In this document: one piece after another, positions 1 through 9,488 of the stretch
Numbering within the stretch: the stretch's first letter is position 1
Layout: each line of letters opens with the position of its first letter
Origin: Streptomyces odontomachi
GTDB taxonomy: Bacteria > Actinomycetota > Actinomycetes > Streptomycetales > Streptomycetaceae
DNA: 42,220 bases
Reading direction: 5' to 3'
Assembly: GCF_024435355.1 (NCBI RefSeq)
Contig: NZ_JAMJWG010000039.1
Coordinates: 1 to 42,220, forward strand
Translations under genes and position numbers: made by a program
Notes under the pieces: model-generated
Told to the model about the DNA's origin: nothing
Databases searched by the model: none
What the model saw: only the letters and a program-made list of their open reading frames with translations

Positions 1-3000
1 ACTGGTGAGCACCAGGTGCCGCACCCCGTGAGCCGTCACCAGATGCCGGGCCAGCAACGCACCGAGGGCACCCGTGCCCCCGGTTACCAGGACCGTGCCG
101 TCCGCACGGAACCGGGTCGCCGTGCCCTCTTCCGGGCCGGCGGCGACCAGTCGCGGCGCCGCGACCGTCCCGCCGCGCAGGGCGAGCTGGGGTTCTCCGA
201 GGGCCAGGGCGGCGGGCAGGGCACGCAGGGACGCGGCGAGCGCGCCGTCAGCGGCATCACGCTCGCGACCGGTGCCGGGGTCCGCCGGGACGAAGTCGAC
301 GTCGGCCAGGACGAAGCGACCCGGCTGCTCGGACTGCGCGGTCCGGATCAGCCCCCACAGGGCGGCCGCCCCCAGGTCGTGCACGTCGTCGCCGTCGGCG
401 GTGGCCACCGCGCCGCCGGTGAGGACCGCGACGGGGTAGGCGGCCGTCTCGTCGGTGGCCGTCTCGTCGGTGAGGAACGCCTGGATCACGCCGAGGGCGT
501 CGGCGGTCACCGTGTGGGCACGTGCGGGCGTCGCGTCGTGCGCGCCGGTGACCGGTACGACGGCGAGGGCCGGTACCTGCTCGTCGGCGCGCAGGGCCGG
601 CACGTCCGGGTATCCGACCGCGTCGACGCCCGCCGTGCGCAGCGCGTCGACCAGTGCGCCGTGCTCGGGCCGCCGGCCGACGACCGCCCAGCGTGGCCGG
701 GCGGCGGCGGGCGTGTCGGTGCGCGCGGGCGTGACCGGTTGCCACTCCACCCGGTAGAGCTCCTGGGCCGCCGAGGTCTGCGCGGCGGCCATCTGGTCGG
801 CGCCCACGGCACGCATCGCCAGCGAACCGATGGTGACCGCGGGCGCGCCGGTGTGGTCGACGATCGCGAGCGACACCGTGTCAGCGGTGGGCCGGGTCAG
901 GCGCACCCGGAGCCGGGTCGCCCCCGTGGTGTGCAGGGCCACGCCGCTCCACGAGAACGGCACCCGGATGCTGTCGTCCGCCGGCCGCTCCCCGAGCACC
1001 AGCGCGGCGGGCTGCAACGCGGAGTCGAGCAGCCCCGGGTGCACGCCGTAGCCGCCGGGGTCGGCGCCGGCCGGCAGCTCCACCTCGCCGTAGGTGGTGT
1101 CGCCGTCCTGCCAGGCGGCACGCAGGCTGCGGAAGAGCGGGCCGTAGCCGAATCCCGCGTCGACGATGCGGGTGTAGAACTCCGTCATGTCGAGCGCGGT
1201 GGCGTCCTCGGGCGGCCAGACGGAGCCGTCGAACTCGTCGAACGAGCCCTCCGGTGCACCGGCGCCGAGGGACCCGGTCGCGTGCACGGTCCAGTCGGCG
1301 CCCGCCGGTGCCTCCTCCGGGCGCGAGTACACCACGAACGTCCTGCTGCCGGCGCCGTCCGCCGCGTCCACCGCCAGGCGCACCTGGAGGGCGCCCTGCT
1401 CGGGCAGGGCCAGGAAGACCTGGTGGGTGAGTTCCTCGAGCTGGTCGCAGCCGACGGTCCGTGCCACGTGCAGCAGCAGGTCGACGAAGGCGACACCGGG
1501 CAGGATGTACGCCCCGTGGACCTCGTGCTCGGCCGCCCAGGCCGGGTGGTCGGCCGAGATCCGGCCGGTGAACAGGTGTCCCTTGCCGTCGGGCAGTTCG
1601 GTGACGGCGGCCAGCAGCGGATGGCCGGCGGCGCTCAGCCCGAGCGTGCCGGCGCCGGCGATCCCGCCGCCCGCCGCCAGCCAGTAGCGGTCGCGCTGGA
1701 ACGGGTACGTCGGCAACTCCGGCGTCACGCTGCGGCCGGCGGCCGGGACGAGGGGCGCCCAGTCGACGGGCACCCCGGCGACGTGGACGGCGGCCAGGGC
1801 CGTGAGGAAGGTGACGGTCTCGGGGTGGCCGGTGCGCAGCGCCGCGACGGCCACCACGTCCTCGTCCGCCGCGCCGGTCCCGCCGGCACCGTCGGCGTCG
1901 TCGAGTGTCGTGCGCACCAGCGCGGACAGCACCGGGTCGGGGCCCAGCTCCAGGTACGTGCGCGCCCCCGCGTCCCGCAGGGCACGCACGCCGTCCGCGA
2001 AACGCACCGGCCGGCGGATGTGCCCGCTCCAGTAGGCGGGGTCCGTCAGCTCGGCTGCGGTGGCCAGTTCGCCCGTCACGTTCGACACCACGGGGATGAC
2101 CGGATCGTGGAAGGTGAGGGTGGCCGCGATCTCCTCGAACTCGGCCAGCACCCCGTCCATGTGCGCCGAGTGGAACGCATGGCTCACCGTCAGGGCGCGG
2201 GTCTTGCGGCCCAGCCCTGCGAAGTGGCCGGCCAGCTTCGCCACGGCGTCCGCGTCGCCGGAGAGCACCGTGGAGTCGGGGGAGTTGAGCGCGGCGATCG
2301 ACACGCCGGGCGCGTCCGCGAGCAGCGGCAGCAGCTCCTCCTCGGTCGCCTGCACCGCGACCATCGCGCCACCCGGCTGCGCGGCCTGCATCAACCGGCC
2401 ACGGGCCGCCACCAGCGCCCCCGCATCGGCCAGTGACAGCACCCCGGCCAGGTGCGCGGCGGTCAGCTCGCCCACCGAGTGCCCGGCGAGCACGTCCGCG
2501 CGCACCCCGAAGGACTCCACCAGCCGGTACGACGCCACTTCCAGCGCGAACAGGGCGGGCTGGGTGTACCGCGTCTGGTCGAGCAGCTCGCCGTCCTCGA
2601 ACACCACCTGGCGCAACGGGCGCTCCAGATGCGGGTCGACCGCCGCGCACACCGCGTCGAAGGCCGTGGCGAACACCGGATGGGTCGCGTACAGCTCGCG
2701 GCCCATGCCCGGCCGCTGGGCGCCCTGCCCGGTGAACAGCACCGCCAGCCTGCCGCCCCGTGCCGCGCCCGACACCACGCGCTTTGCGCCGGTGCCGGCG
2801 CTGAGCGAGGTGAGGCCGGCGAGGAGGTCGTCGCGTCCGGTGCCGAGCAGCACGGCCCGGTGGTCGAAGGTGCCACGGCCGGCGAGGAGCGCATGCGCGA
2901 TCTCGGCCGTGCCCGCCTCGGGGTGGCCGGTCGCGTACGCGTGCAGCCGGCCGGCGAGGTCCCGCAGGGCCGGTTCGGTCCTCGCGGAGAGCAGCCAGGG

Positions 3001-6000
3001 GGTCGGCGCCGCGGCCTCGGAAGTGTCCGTGGCCGCCGACGCGGAGGTGTCCGTGGCCGCCGACGCGGAGGTGTCCGTGGCCGCCGACGCGGAGGTGTCC
3101 GTGGCCGCCGACTCGGCCGGATCCAAGGTCGTCGACTCGGCCGGATCCACGGCCGCCCGCTCACTCGGTGCCGCCGCGGTCTGCTCGGTCGTGGGCTGCG
3201 GTCCGGCTTCCAGGATGAGGTGCGCGTTGGTGCCGCTGATGCCGAACGACGACACCGCCGCCCGCCGCGCACGACCCGCCTCGGGCCACGCACGCTCCTC
3301 CGTCAGCAGCTCGACGCCGCCGTCCGCCCACTCCACGTGCGGCGTCGGCGCGTCCACGTGCAGGGTCTTCGGCAGCACCCCGCGCCGCATCGCCTCCACC
3401 ATCTTGATCACACCGCCGATGCCGGCGGCGGCCTGCGCATGCCCGATGTTCGACTTCAGCGATCCCAGCCACAACGGCCGCTCCGGGTCACGGTCCCGCC
3501 CGTACGTGGCGATCAGCGCCTGTGCCTCGATCGGGTCGCCCAGCTTCGTGCCGGTCCCGTGCGCCTCCACCGCGTCCACGTCGGCCGCCGCCAGGCCGGC
3601 GCTGGCCAGCGCCGCCCGGATCACCCGCTCCTGGGAGGGCCCGTTGGGGGCGGTCAGGCCGTTGCTGGCGCCGTCCTGGTTCACGGCCGAGCCGCGGATC
3701 ACCGCGAGCACCGGGTGCCCGGCGGCCTCGGCGTCCGACAGCCGCTCCAGCAGTACGAGACCCGCGCCCTCGGCCCAGCTGGTGCCGTCCGACGCGGCGG
3801 CGAACGGCTTGCAGCGGCCGTCGGCGGCGAGGCCGCGCTGGTGGCCGAACTCGACGAACATGCCCGGGGTCGACATCACCGTCACACCGCCGGCCAGCGC
3901 CAGCCCGCACTCGCCCTGCCGCAGCGCCTGCGCCGCCAGGTGCAGCGCGACCAGCGACGACGAGCACGCGGTGTCGACGGTGACCGCCGGGCCCTCGAAC
4001 CCCAGGGCGTAGGAGAGCCGGCCGGACGCCACGCTGGTGGTGGTGCCGGTCAGCAGATAGCCGCCGTAGCCGTCGGTGCCCTCGTGCAGGCGGGGGCCGT
4101 ACTCGGTCGGCATCGCGCCGACGAAGACTCCGGCGCGGCTGCCACGCAGCGTCGCCGGGTCGATCCCGGCGCGTTCGAACGCCTCCCAGCCGATCTCCAG
4201 CAGCAGCCGCTGCTGGGGGTCCATGGCGGTCGCCTCGCGGGGGCTGATGCCGAAGAAGTCGGCGTCGAAGCGGTCGGCGTCGTACAGGAAGCCGCCGCGC
4301 CGGGCGTAGGTCTTGCCGGGGGTGCCGGGCTCCGGGTCGTAGAGGTCGGCGAGGTTCCAGCCGCGGTCCTCGGGGAAGTCGCCGATGGCGTCGACGCCGT
4401 CGGCGACCAGCCGCCACAGCTCCTCGGGGCTGCCGGCGCCACCGGGGAACCGGCAGGCCATGCCGACCACGGCGATCGGCTCGTCGCCGACCCTCGCGCC
4501 CTCGTCGGTGACCTTGCGGGCGGTGCCGAGGAGTTCGCCGGTCAGGTGCCGGGCGAGCACGTCGGGGGTGGGCTGGTTGTAGACCAGCGCGGACGGCAAC
4601 CGCAGGCCGGTGGCGGTGGCGAGCCGGTCGCGGAGCTCGACGGCGCCGGGCGAGTCGAAGCCGAGCTCCTTGAAGGTGCGGGTGGCGTCCACCGCGTCGG
4701 CACTCAGGTGGCCCAGCACGATGGCCGCGTGGGAGCGCACCAGGTCCAGGACGACTTCGTACTGCTCCGTCCGCTCGAGACCGAGCAGCCGGGCGGCCCA
4801 CGCGGTGGCCGGCGCGGGGCGCGCCTCGGCCGCCTCGTCCGAAGACGCGGTGGACGCGGTGGACTCGGCGGACTGTGCCGCGTCGTCCGGGCGGGCGGCG
4901 CCGGCCGCCGGCAGGACGGCGGCCGCGGTGTCGCCGTCCCCGGTCGTGGGCCAGAAGCGCTGCCGCTGGAAGGCGTAGCCGGGCAGCTCGACCCGGCGCT
5001 GTGCGGCGTCTTCGAGGAGCGCGGTCCAGTCGACGGCGACGCCCTGGACGTGCAGCCCGGCGGCCGCGGTCAGGAAGGACCGCCAGGAGTCCTCGCCGCG
5101 CCGCAGGGTGCCGGTGACCACGGTCGGGTCGGCCGCTCCGTCCCGGCCGGGGGTGTCCTGGACGGCGGCGTCCTGGACGGCGGTGTCCTCCAGCGTCTCG
5201 TTGAGCGCGAAGGTGAGCACGCCGTGCGGGCTGCTCTCGACGAACGTGCCGTGTCCCGCGGCCCGCAGGGCGCGCACCGCACGGTCGAAGCGCACCGGTC
5301 GGCGCAGGTTCGTGTACCAGTACGCGGCGTCCAGGGCCGCGGTGTCGAGCACGTCGCCGGTGACGGCGGAGTAGAAGGGGATGCTGCCGGTCCGCGGGGT
5401 GATGGGGGCCAGCTCGCACAGCAGCCGGTCGCGGATCGCCTCGACCTGCGGCGAGTGGGAGGCGTAGTCCACCTGGATCCGGCGGATCCGCACGGTGTCG
5501 TCGGCCGCGTGCGCGGCGACGAGTTCGCCGACGGCCTCGGCGTCGCCGGCCACCACGGTCGCCGACGAGCCGTTGACGGCGGCGACGGCGAGCCGGCCGT
5601 CCCAGGGGGCGATGAGGTCCTTGGCCCGGTCGGCGGGCACGGCGAGCGAGGCCATGCCGCCGCGCCCGGCGAGCGCCGTGATGGCCTGGCTGCGCAGGCA
5701 CACCACGCGGGCGGCGTCGGCGAGCGAGAGCGCGCCCGCGATGTGCGCTGCGGCGATCTCGCCCTGGGAGTGGCCGACGACGGCGTCCGGGCGCACGCCC
5801 ACGGACTCCCACAGCCGGGCGAGCGACACCATCACCGCGAACAGCGTCGGCTGGACGACGTCCACGGCGTCGAGTCCGGGGGCGCCCGCGCGGCCGTGCA
5901 GGACGTCGAGCAGGGACCAGTCGGTGTACTCGGCGAGGGCGACGGCGCACTCCTCCAGCGCCGCGCGGAACACCGGCGCGTGCTCCAGCAGCTCCCTGGC

Positions 6001-7662
6001 CATGCCGTCCCACTGGGTGCCCTGACCGGGGAAGACGAAGACGGTCGGCCCCGGCCGGCCGGTGCGGCCCCGTACGGTTGCGCGGGCGGCCTGGCCCTGT
6101 CCAAGCTGGTCGAGCCCGGCCAGCAGCTCGGTGGGGTCGGTGCCGATGACGACGGCGCGCTCTTCGAAGGCGGTGCGGGTGGTGGCCAGCGCGCGGGCGA
6201 CGGCGGCCGGTTCGACGGCCGGCGCGCCCTGCACGGCGGCGTGCAGCCGGGCGGCCTGCGCGCGCAGCGCGGCCTCGGTGCGGCCCGACAACAGCCAGGG
6301 CAGCGCCCGGCCGGCCGGCCAGGACGGCTCCGGTGTCGCGGGGGCCCCGGACGTCTCGGGAGCGGGCGGTTCGGCGAGGACGACATGGCAGTTGGTGCCG
6401 CCGACGCCGAACGAGCTGACCCCGGCGACCAGCGGCTGCTCGGGTGCCGGCCACGGTCCGCCGCGCTGCTGGACCGTCAGCCGGAGCGCGTCGAGGTCGA
6501 TGCGCGGGTTGGGGCGCTCGTAGTTGAGGGAGGCGGGCAGCCGGCGGTGGTGGATGCTGAGGGCCGTCTTGATCAGGCCGACGATGCCCGCCGCGCCCTC
6601 CAGGTGACCGACGTTGGTCTTCACGGAGCCGACGTGCAACGGGCGCTGCCGCGCGCCGTCCGAGCCGAGTGCCTCGCCCAGCGCTGCGGCCTCGATCGGG
6701 TCGCCCACCGGGGTGCCGGTGCCGTGCAGTTCGACGTACTGGACGGCCGCGGGCGCGAGACGGGACCGCTCGACGGCCGCCCGGACGACCTCGGCCTGCG
6801 CCCGGGTGCTGGGCACCGTGATGCCGTCGGTGGCACCGTCGTTGTTGGTGGCGGTGCCGCGGATCACGCAGTACACGAAGTCGCCGTCGGCCACCGCCTG
6901 CGCCAGCGGCTTGAGGACGACGACGCCGCCGCCCTCGCCGCGTACGTAGCCGTTGGCCCGGGCGTCGAAGGTGTGGCAGCGGCCGTCCGGCGAGAGCGCC
7001 CCGAAGCCGGCCGAGCGTGCCGTGCTGTCCGGGCCGATGACCAGGTTGACGCCGCCGACGAGGGCGGTCGTGGACTCGCCGCGCCGCAGGCTCTCCACAG
7101 CCATGTGGACGGCCAGCAGCGACGAGGCCTGCGCGGCGTCGAGGGTGAGGCTGGGACCGCGCAGGCCCAGGGTGTAGGAGACCCGGTTGGCGATGATGCC
7201 GCGCTGGACGCCGGTGAAGGCGTGCCGGCCGGGGTGCTCGCCGCTCTGCCGCAGGAGTGCCGCGTAGTCGTCCCAGATGGCGCCGACGAAGACGCCGGTG
7301 CGGGTGCCGTGCAGCCGGGCCGGTGGCAGCCCGGCGTCCTCCAGCGCCTCCCAGCTCAGTTCCAGCATCAGCCGCTGCTGCGGGTCCATCGCCACCGCCT
7401 CGCGCGGCGCGATGCCGAAGAAGGCCGCGTCGAACCGGTCGACCTCCGGCAGGTAGCCGCCGCGGCCACCGGGTCCGTCGGCGGCGGCGGCGCCGAACCG
7501 GTCGGCGGGCGCGTCCCCGATGGCGTCGCGCGCCTCGGACAGCAGCCGCCAGAACGCCGCGGGATCAGGTGCCTGCGGAAGCCGGCAGGCCAGGCCGATG
7601 ACCGCCACCGCGTCATCCGCTGTGGGGGGCAGTTCGTGCTGGGGACCGAGAGCACTAGCCAT
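1..7662 (-). CDS. Type I PKS: KSQ loading module plus KS-AT-DH-KR extension module (3' end outside window)
   Basis: Starts the polyketide chain and performs the first elongation shown here; 2554 residues are visible. The ATG at 7662 follows AGGAGG with normal spacing. Domains in order: KSQ (about 15-440), with Gln178 replacing the nucleophilic Cys in DAAQASSL while the two KS His motifs remain; AT (about 525-830), with GHSQGE (Ser632) and YASH (733-736), the methylmalonyl signature; ACP (Ser1004); KS (Cys1233 in DTACSSSL); AT with GHSVGE (Ser1729) and HAFH (1828-1831), the malonyl signature; DH with HxxxGxxxxP from His2046 and Asp2213 in LLDSALQ; then a KR, cut by the window edge just after its GGTGALG cofactor motif. 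The DH-to-KR gap of about 260 residues fits a KR structural half, so no ER is seen. By family knowledge KSQ decarboxylates the AT-loaded malonyl unit, so the predicted starter is propionyl. An octapeptide repeat lies between KS and AT of the second module. Promoter-proximal SARP-like boxes lie at 7743-7771. Confidence 0.97.
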   Translation of the reverse strand, partial: MASALGPQHELPPTADDAVAVIGLACRLPQAPDPAAFWRLLSEARDAIGDAPADRFGAAAADGPGGRGGYLPEVDRFDAAFFGIAPREAVAMDPQQRLMLELSWEALEDAGLPPARLHGTRTGVFVGAIWDDYAALLRQSGEHPGRHAFTGVQRGIIANRVSYTLGLRGPSLTLDAAQASSLLAVHMAVESLRRGESTTALVGGVNLVIGPDSTARSAGFGALSPDGRCHTFDARANGYVRGEGGGVVVLKPLAQAVADGDFVYCVIRGTATNNDGATDGITVPSTRAQAEVVRAAVERSRLAPAAVQYVELHGTGTPVGDPIEAAALGEALGSDGARQRPLHVGSVKTNVGHLEGAAGIVGLIKTALSIHHRRLPASLNYERPNPRIDLDALRLTVQQRGGPWPAPEQPLVAGVSSFGVGGTNCHVVLAEPPAPETSGAPATPEPSWPAGRALPWLLSGRTEAALRAQAARLHAAVQGAPAVEPAAVARALATTRTAFEERAVVIGTDPTELLAGLDQLGQGQAARATVRGRTGRPGPTVFVFPGQGTQWDGMARELLEHAPVFRAALEECAVALAEYTDWSLLDVLHGRAGAPGLDAVDVVQPTLFAVMVSLARLWESVGVRPDAVVGHSQGEIAAAHIAGALSLADAARVVCLRSQAITALAGRGGMASLAVPADRAKDLIAPWDGRLAVAAVNGSSATVVAGDAEAVGELVAAHAADDTVRIRRIQVDYASHSPQVEAIRDRLLCELAPITPRTGSIPFYSAVTGDVLDTAALDAAYWYTNLRRPVRFDRAVRALRAAGHGTFVESSPHGVLTFALNETLEDTAVQDAAVQDTPGRDGAADPTVVTGTLRRGEDSWRSFLTAAAGLHVQGVAVDWTALLEDAAQRRVELPGYAFQRQRFWPTTGDGDTAAAVLPAAGAARPDDAAQSAESTASTASSDEAAEARPAPATAWAARLLGLERTEQYEVVLDLVRSHAAIVLGHLSADAVDATRTFKELGFDSPGAVELRDRLATATGLRLPSALVYNQPTPDVLARHLTGELLGTARKVTDEGARVGDEPIAVVGMACRFPGGAGSPEELWRLVADGVDAIGDFPEDRGWNLADLYDPEPGTPGKTYARRGGFLYDADRFDADFFGISPREATAMDPQQRLLLEIGWEAFERAGIDPATLRGSRAGVFVGAMPTEYGPRLHEGTDGYGGYLLTGTTTSVASGRLSYALGFEGPAVTVDTACSSSLVALHLAAQALRQGECGLALAGGVTVMSTPGMFVEFGHQRGLAADGRCKPFAAASDGTSWAEGAGLVLLERLSDAEAAGHPVLAVIRGSAVNQDGASNGLTAPNGPSQERVIRAALASAGLAAADVDAVEAHGTGTKLGDPIEAQALIATYGRDRDPERPLWLGSLKSNIGHAQAAAGIGGVIKMVEAMRRGVLPKTLHVDAPTPHVEWADGGVELLTEERAWPEAGRARRAAVSSFGISGTNAHLILEAGPQPTTEQTAAAPSERAAVDPAESTTLDPAESAATDTSASAATDTSASAATDTSASAATDTSEAAAPTPWLLSARTEPALRDLAGRLHAYATGHPEAGTAEIAHALLAGRGTFDHRAVLLGTGRDDLLAGLTSLSAGTGAKRVVSGAARGGRLAVLFTGQGAQRPGMGRELYATHPVFATAFDAVCAAVDPHLERPLRQVVFEDGELLDQTRYTQPALFALEVASYRLVESFGVRADVLAGHSVGELTAAHLAGVLSLADAGALVAARGRLMQAAQPGGAMVAVQATEEELLPLLADAPGVSIAALNSPDSTVLSGDADAVAKLAGHFAGLGRKTRALTVSHAFHSAHMDGVLAEFEEIAATLTFHDPVIPVVSNVTGELATAAELTDPAYWSGHIRRPVRFADGVRALRDAGARTYLELGPDPVLSALVRTTLDDADGAGGTGAADEDVVAVAALRTGHPETVTFLTALAAVHVAGVPVDWAPLVPAAGRSVTPELPTYPFQRDRYWLAAGGGIAGAGTLGLSAAGHPLLAAVTELPDGKGHLFTGRISADHPAWAAEHEVHGAYILPGVAFVDLLLHVARTVGCDQLEELTHQVFLALPEQGALQVRLAVDAADGAGSRTFVVYSRPEEAPAGADWTVHATGSLGAGAPEGSFDEFDGSVWPPEDATALDMTEFYTRIVDAGFGYGPLFRSLRAAWQDGDTTYGEVELPAGADPGGYGVHPGLLDSALQPAALVLGERPADDSIRVPFSWSGVALHTTGATRLRVRLTRPTADTVSLAIVDHTGAPAVTIGSLAMRAVGADQMAAAQTSAAQELYRVEWQPVTPARTDTPAAARPRWAVVGRRPEHGALVDALRTAGVDAVGYPDVPALRADEQVPALAVVPVTGAHDATPARAHTVTADALGVIQAFLTDETATDETAAYPVAVLTGGAVATADGDDVHDLGAAALWGLIRTAQSEQPGRFVLADVDFVPADPGTGRERDAADGALAASLRALPAALALGEPQLALRGGTVAAPRLVAAGPEEGTATRFRADGTVLVTGGTGALGALLARHLVTAHGVRHLVLTS
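3013..3156. repeat. Six 24-bp in-frame tandem repeats in the KS-AT linker
   Basis: Six consecutive 24-bp units encode octapeptides at residues 1503-1550 of the leftward PKS: AAVDPAES, TTLDPAES, three AATDTSAS, then AATDTSEA. The three central units are nearly identical at DNA level. The array lies just after the KS domain, in the linker before the AT, where length is tolerated. Slippage or unequal recombination is the likely origin. A collapsed or expanded assembly is also possible at such a site. Confidence 0.95.
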
Positions 7663-7742
7663 CGCTTGCGCTGCCTCCTACGGGATGGGCCGGTCGCGTC
7701 TTCGGGTTCAGGACGCGCATCGTGACCACCGTCGTGGCGGTT

Positions 7743-7771
7743 CCTAAGCACGACCTTTGCGGGGTCTAAGG
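7743..7771. promoter_or_regulatory. Candidate SARP box upstream of the loading-module PKS
   Basis: Three heptamers start exactly 11 bp apart on the plus strand: CCTAAGC at 7743, CCTTTGC at 7754 and TCTAAGG at 7765. SARP regulators characteristically bind direct heptamer repeats spaced by one or two helical turns. The box lies about 80-110 bases upstream of the PKS start at 7662, and a SARP gene is encoded nearby at 9489-10256. A related palindrome, CCCTTAGGG, sits at 7857-7865, and a 13-bp palindrome, ATCCGC-A-GCGGAT, at 7783-7795. Binding by this SARP is inferred. Confidence 0.5.
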
Positions 7772-7887
7772 GCTGACCCGTCATCCGCAGCGGATCAGCG
7801 AGCGAGGTCAGATGCGGTCGATCGCAAGGCAGAGGATCGCCCTCTTGGCGGGTCGGCCCTTAGGGCGGTGGGCCCGTTTTCGGGCAG

Positions 7888-7926
7888 CACGGAGCCCGGA
7901 CTGTGAGGGTCAGTCCGGGCTCCGTG
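7888..7926. terminator. Strong hairpin terminator after the ferredoxin gene
   Basis: A perfect 16-bp inverted repeat (7888-7903 against 7911-7926) encloses a 7-base loop and begins 29 bases past the ferredoxin stop. It should end the thioesterase-SARP-P450-ferredoxin transcript before the PKS promoter. No clear U-tract follows on the leftward strand, which is common for actinomycete terminators. A smaller hairpin, GCCCG-TTTT-CGGGC at 7872-7885, follows directly. Confidence 0.75.
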
Positions 7927-7954
7927 ACCTGCGGTGATGTGGTCGGGTGCGGTC

Positions 7955-8158
7955 CTAGCCGGCGGCGGGCCCGCTGAGGCGGATCGCGGCGGTGGGGCAC
8001 TGGCTGACGGCCTCCCGCACGGCGTCGGGTGCCGCGTCGGGGTCGGCGCCGTCGACCACGATGACGAGCCCGTCCTCGTCCTGGTCGAAGACGTCGGGGG
8101 CGGCCATCACGCAGCTGCCGGTGCCCTGGCAGAGACTCTGGTCGGCGTGGACGCTCAC
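7955..8158 (-). CDS. Ferredoxin, probable [3Fe-4S] type, partner of the adjacent P450
   Basis: A 67-residue electron carrier predicted to pass electrons from a ferredoxin reductase to the P450 encoded immediately upstream. Cluster ligands visible are a Cys-x5-Cys pair (CQGTGSC) near the N terminus and a C-terminal Cys in QCPTAAI. The position that carries a fourth Cys in [4Fe-4S] ferredoxins is absent, which points to a [3Fe-4S] cluster as in other Streptomyces P450 ferredoxins. The acidic middle section (FDQDEDG) is typical. The GTG start overlaps the P450 stop by 4 bases (GTGA), so translation is coupled. No reductase gene is seen in the window, so one encoded elsewhere must serve it. Confidence 0.93.
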   Translation of the reverse strand: MSVHADQSLCQGTGSCVMAAPDVFDQDEDGLVIVVDGADPDAAPDAVREAVSQCPTAAIRLSGPAAG

Positions 8159-9399
8159 AGCACGTCCTCCTTCGGGTCCCAGGCGATCGGGAGCGAGGTG
8201 AGCGCCTGGACGCCGGCCGAGTCGGACATCGGCAGGTCGGCCACGTCCGCGGTGAGCCGCAGCGAGGGCAGCCGGGTGAACAGGGTCTTGAAGGCGATCT
8301 CCAGCTCCACGCGCGCCAGCGACTGCCCGATGCAGTTGTGGACGCCGTGACCGAACGCCAGGTGGTGCTTGGCCGACCGGGTCACATCCAGCACGTCGGG
8401 GTCGTCGAAGACGGTCGCGTCCCGGTTGACCAGGCCGTTGGGGATGATGACGCCCTCGCCGGCGCGGATCACCTCGCCGGCGATCTCGATGTCGGCGGCG
8501 GCGACCCGGCGGGTGTTGAGGTCGGAGACCGACGTGATGCGGAGGATCTCCTCGATCGCGTTGTTCCACAGGTCGGGGTCGGCCTGGAGCTTCGCGAGCT
8601 GTTCGGGGTTCTCCAGCAGGCAGACGGTGCCGTTGGCGATGGTGGAGGCGGTGGTCTCCTGGGCGGCGACCAGCAGCACCAGCGCCAGGGTGATCATGTC
8701 GCGGGGCTCCAGCTCGCCCTTGGCGACCCGCTCGGTCGCCAGCACGCCCATCAGGCCGGGGCCGGGCTCCTTGATCTGCTGCTCGACGACCTTGCCGAGG
8801 TAGCCGAAGATCTCGCCGAGCGCCTGCTTGAGCTGCTGGTCGTCGAGGGTGGTGCGCTCCTGCGTGATCCGGTAGCTGAGCCGCTGGAAGATCTCCCGGT
8901 CCTCGTAGGGGATGTCCAGCACATCGCAGATGACCATCGACGGCACGTGCACCGCGAAGTCCTTGACCAGGTCGGCGCTGGGCCCGCCCTTCTCCATGGC
9001 GTCGATGAGGCCGTTCACCGTCTCCTGGATGAACGGGCGCATCTCCTGGATGCGGCGCACCGCGAACGCCGGGATCAGCATCCTGCGGTGCACGGTGTGC
9101 TCCGGCGGGTCCATCTCGGCGAGGGTCTTGAACGGGCGGGGCATCCGCTCCGGGGGCGTGTAGGCGGGGAACCCCTTGTGCTGCTTCTCCGCCGACAGCC
9201 GGTTGTCGCCGAGCAGGGCGCGCGCCTCGGCGTGCCGGGTGACGATCCACGCCGGCCCGTCGAACAGCGCGACCTTGCGCAGCACGGGCCCGTCGCGCAG
9301 CTCGGCGTATCCGTCGGGCAGCAGGTGGGGACAGGTGCGGGCCATCGGGAAGGCCGGCGCATCGGCCGTTTCGGGGATCGCCGTGGCATCCGTCGTCAT
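8155..9399 (-). CDS. Cytochrome P450 monooxygenase (CYP105/107-like)
   Basis: A 414-residue soluble bacterial P450, normal length. The haem-binding loop FGHGVHNCIG places the thiolate Cys at residue 356. The I-helix motif reads AAQETTAS, with the ETT acid-alcohol group intact, and the K-helix ExxR is in EEILR. The ATG at 9399 follows AAGGAG and begins MTTDATAIPE; a longer upstream reading lacks such support. It lies 89 bases after the SARP gene and overlaps the ferredoxin, so it probably belongs to the thioesterase-SARP-P450-ferredoxin operon. A late hydroxylation or epoxidation of the cluster product is the likely role. The substrate cannot be read from sequence. Confidence 0.95.
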   Translation of the reverse strand: MTTDATAIPETADAPAFPMARTCPHLLPDGYAELRDGPVLRKVALFDGPAWIVTRHAEARALLGDNRLSAEKQHKGFPAYTPPERMPRPFKTLAEMDPPEHTVHRRMLIPAFAVRRIQEMRPFIQETVNGLIDAMEKGGPSADLVKDFAVHVPSMVICDVLDIPYEDREIFQRLSYRITQERTTLDDQQLKQALGEIFGYLGKVVEQQIKEPGPGLMGVLATERVAKGELEPRDMITLALVLLVAAQETTASTIANGTVCLLENPEQLAKLQADPDLWNNAIEEILRITSVSDLNTRRVAAADIEIAGEVIRAGEGVIIPNGLVNRDATVFDDPDVLDVTRSAKHHLAFGHGVHNCIGQSLARVELEIAFKTLFTRLPSLRLTADVADLPMSDSAGVQALTSLPIAWDPKEDVL

Positions 9400-9488
9400 G
9401 GGTGCGATGTCTCCTTGGTCGGGTCCGCGTTCAGCGGCGGTCAGCGGGGGTCCCCCAAGGGGGCCCTGCGCCGGGTGGATCAGGTGGG

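Noticed and set aside
16..7725. Very long open frames on the plus strand across the left PKS region
   Set aside because: They are Arg/Gly/Val-rich with no domain, caused by high G+C opposite the real leftward PKS, which has full domain motifs and a good ribosome site.
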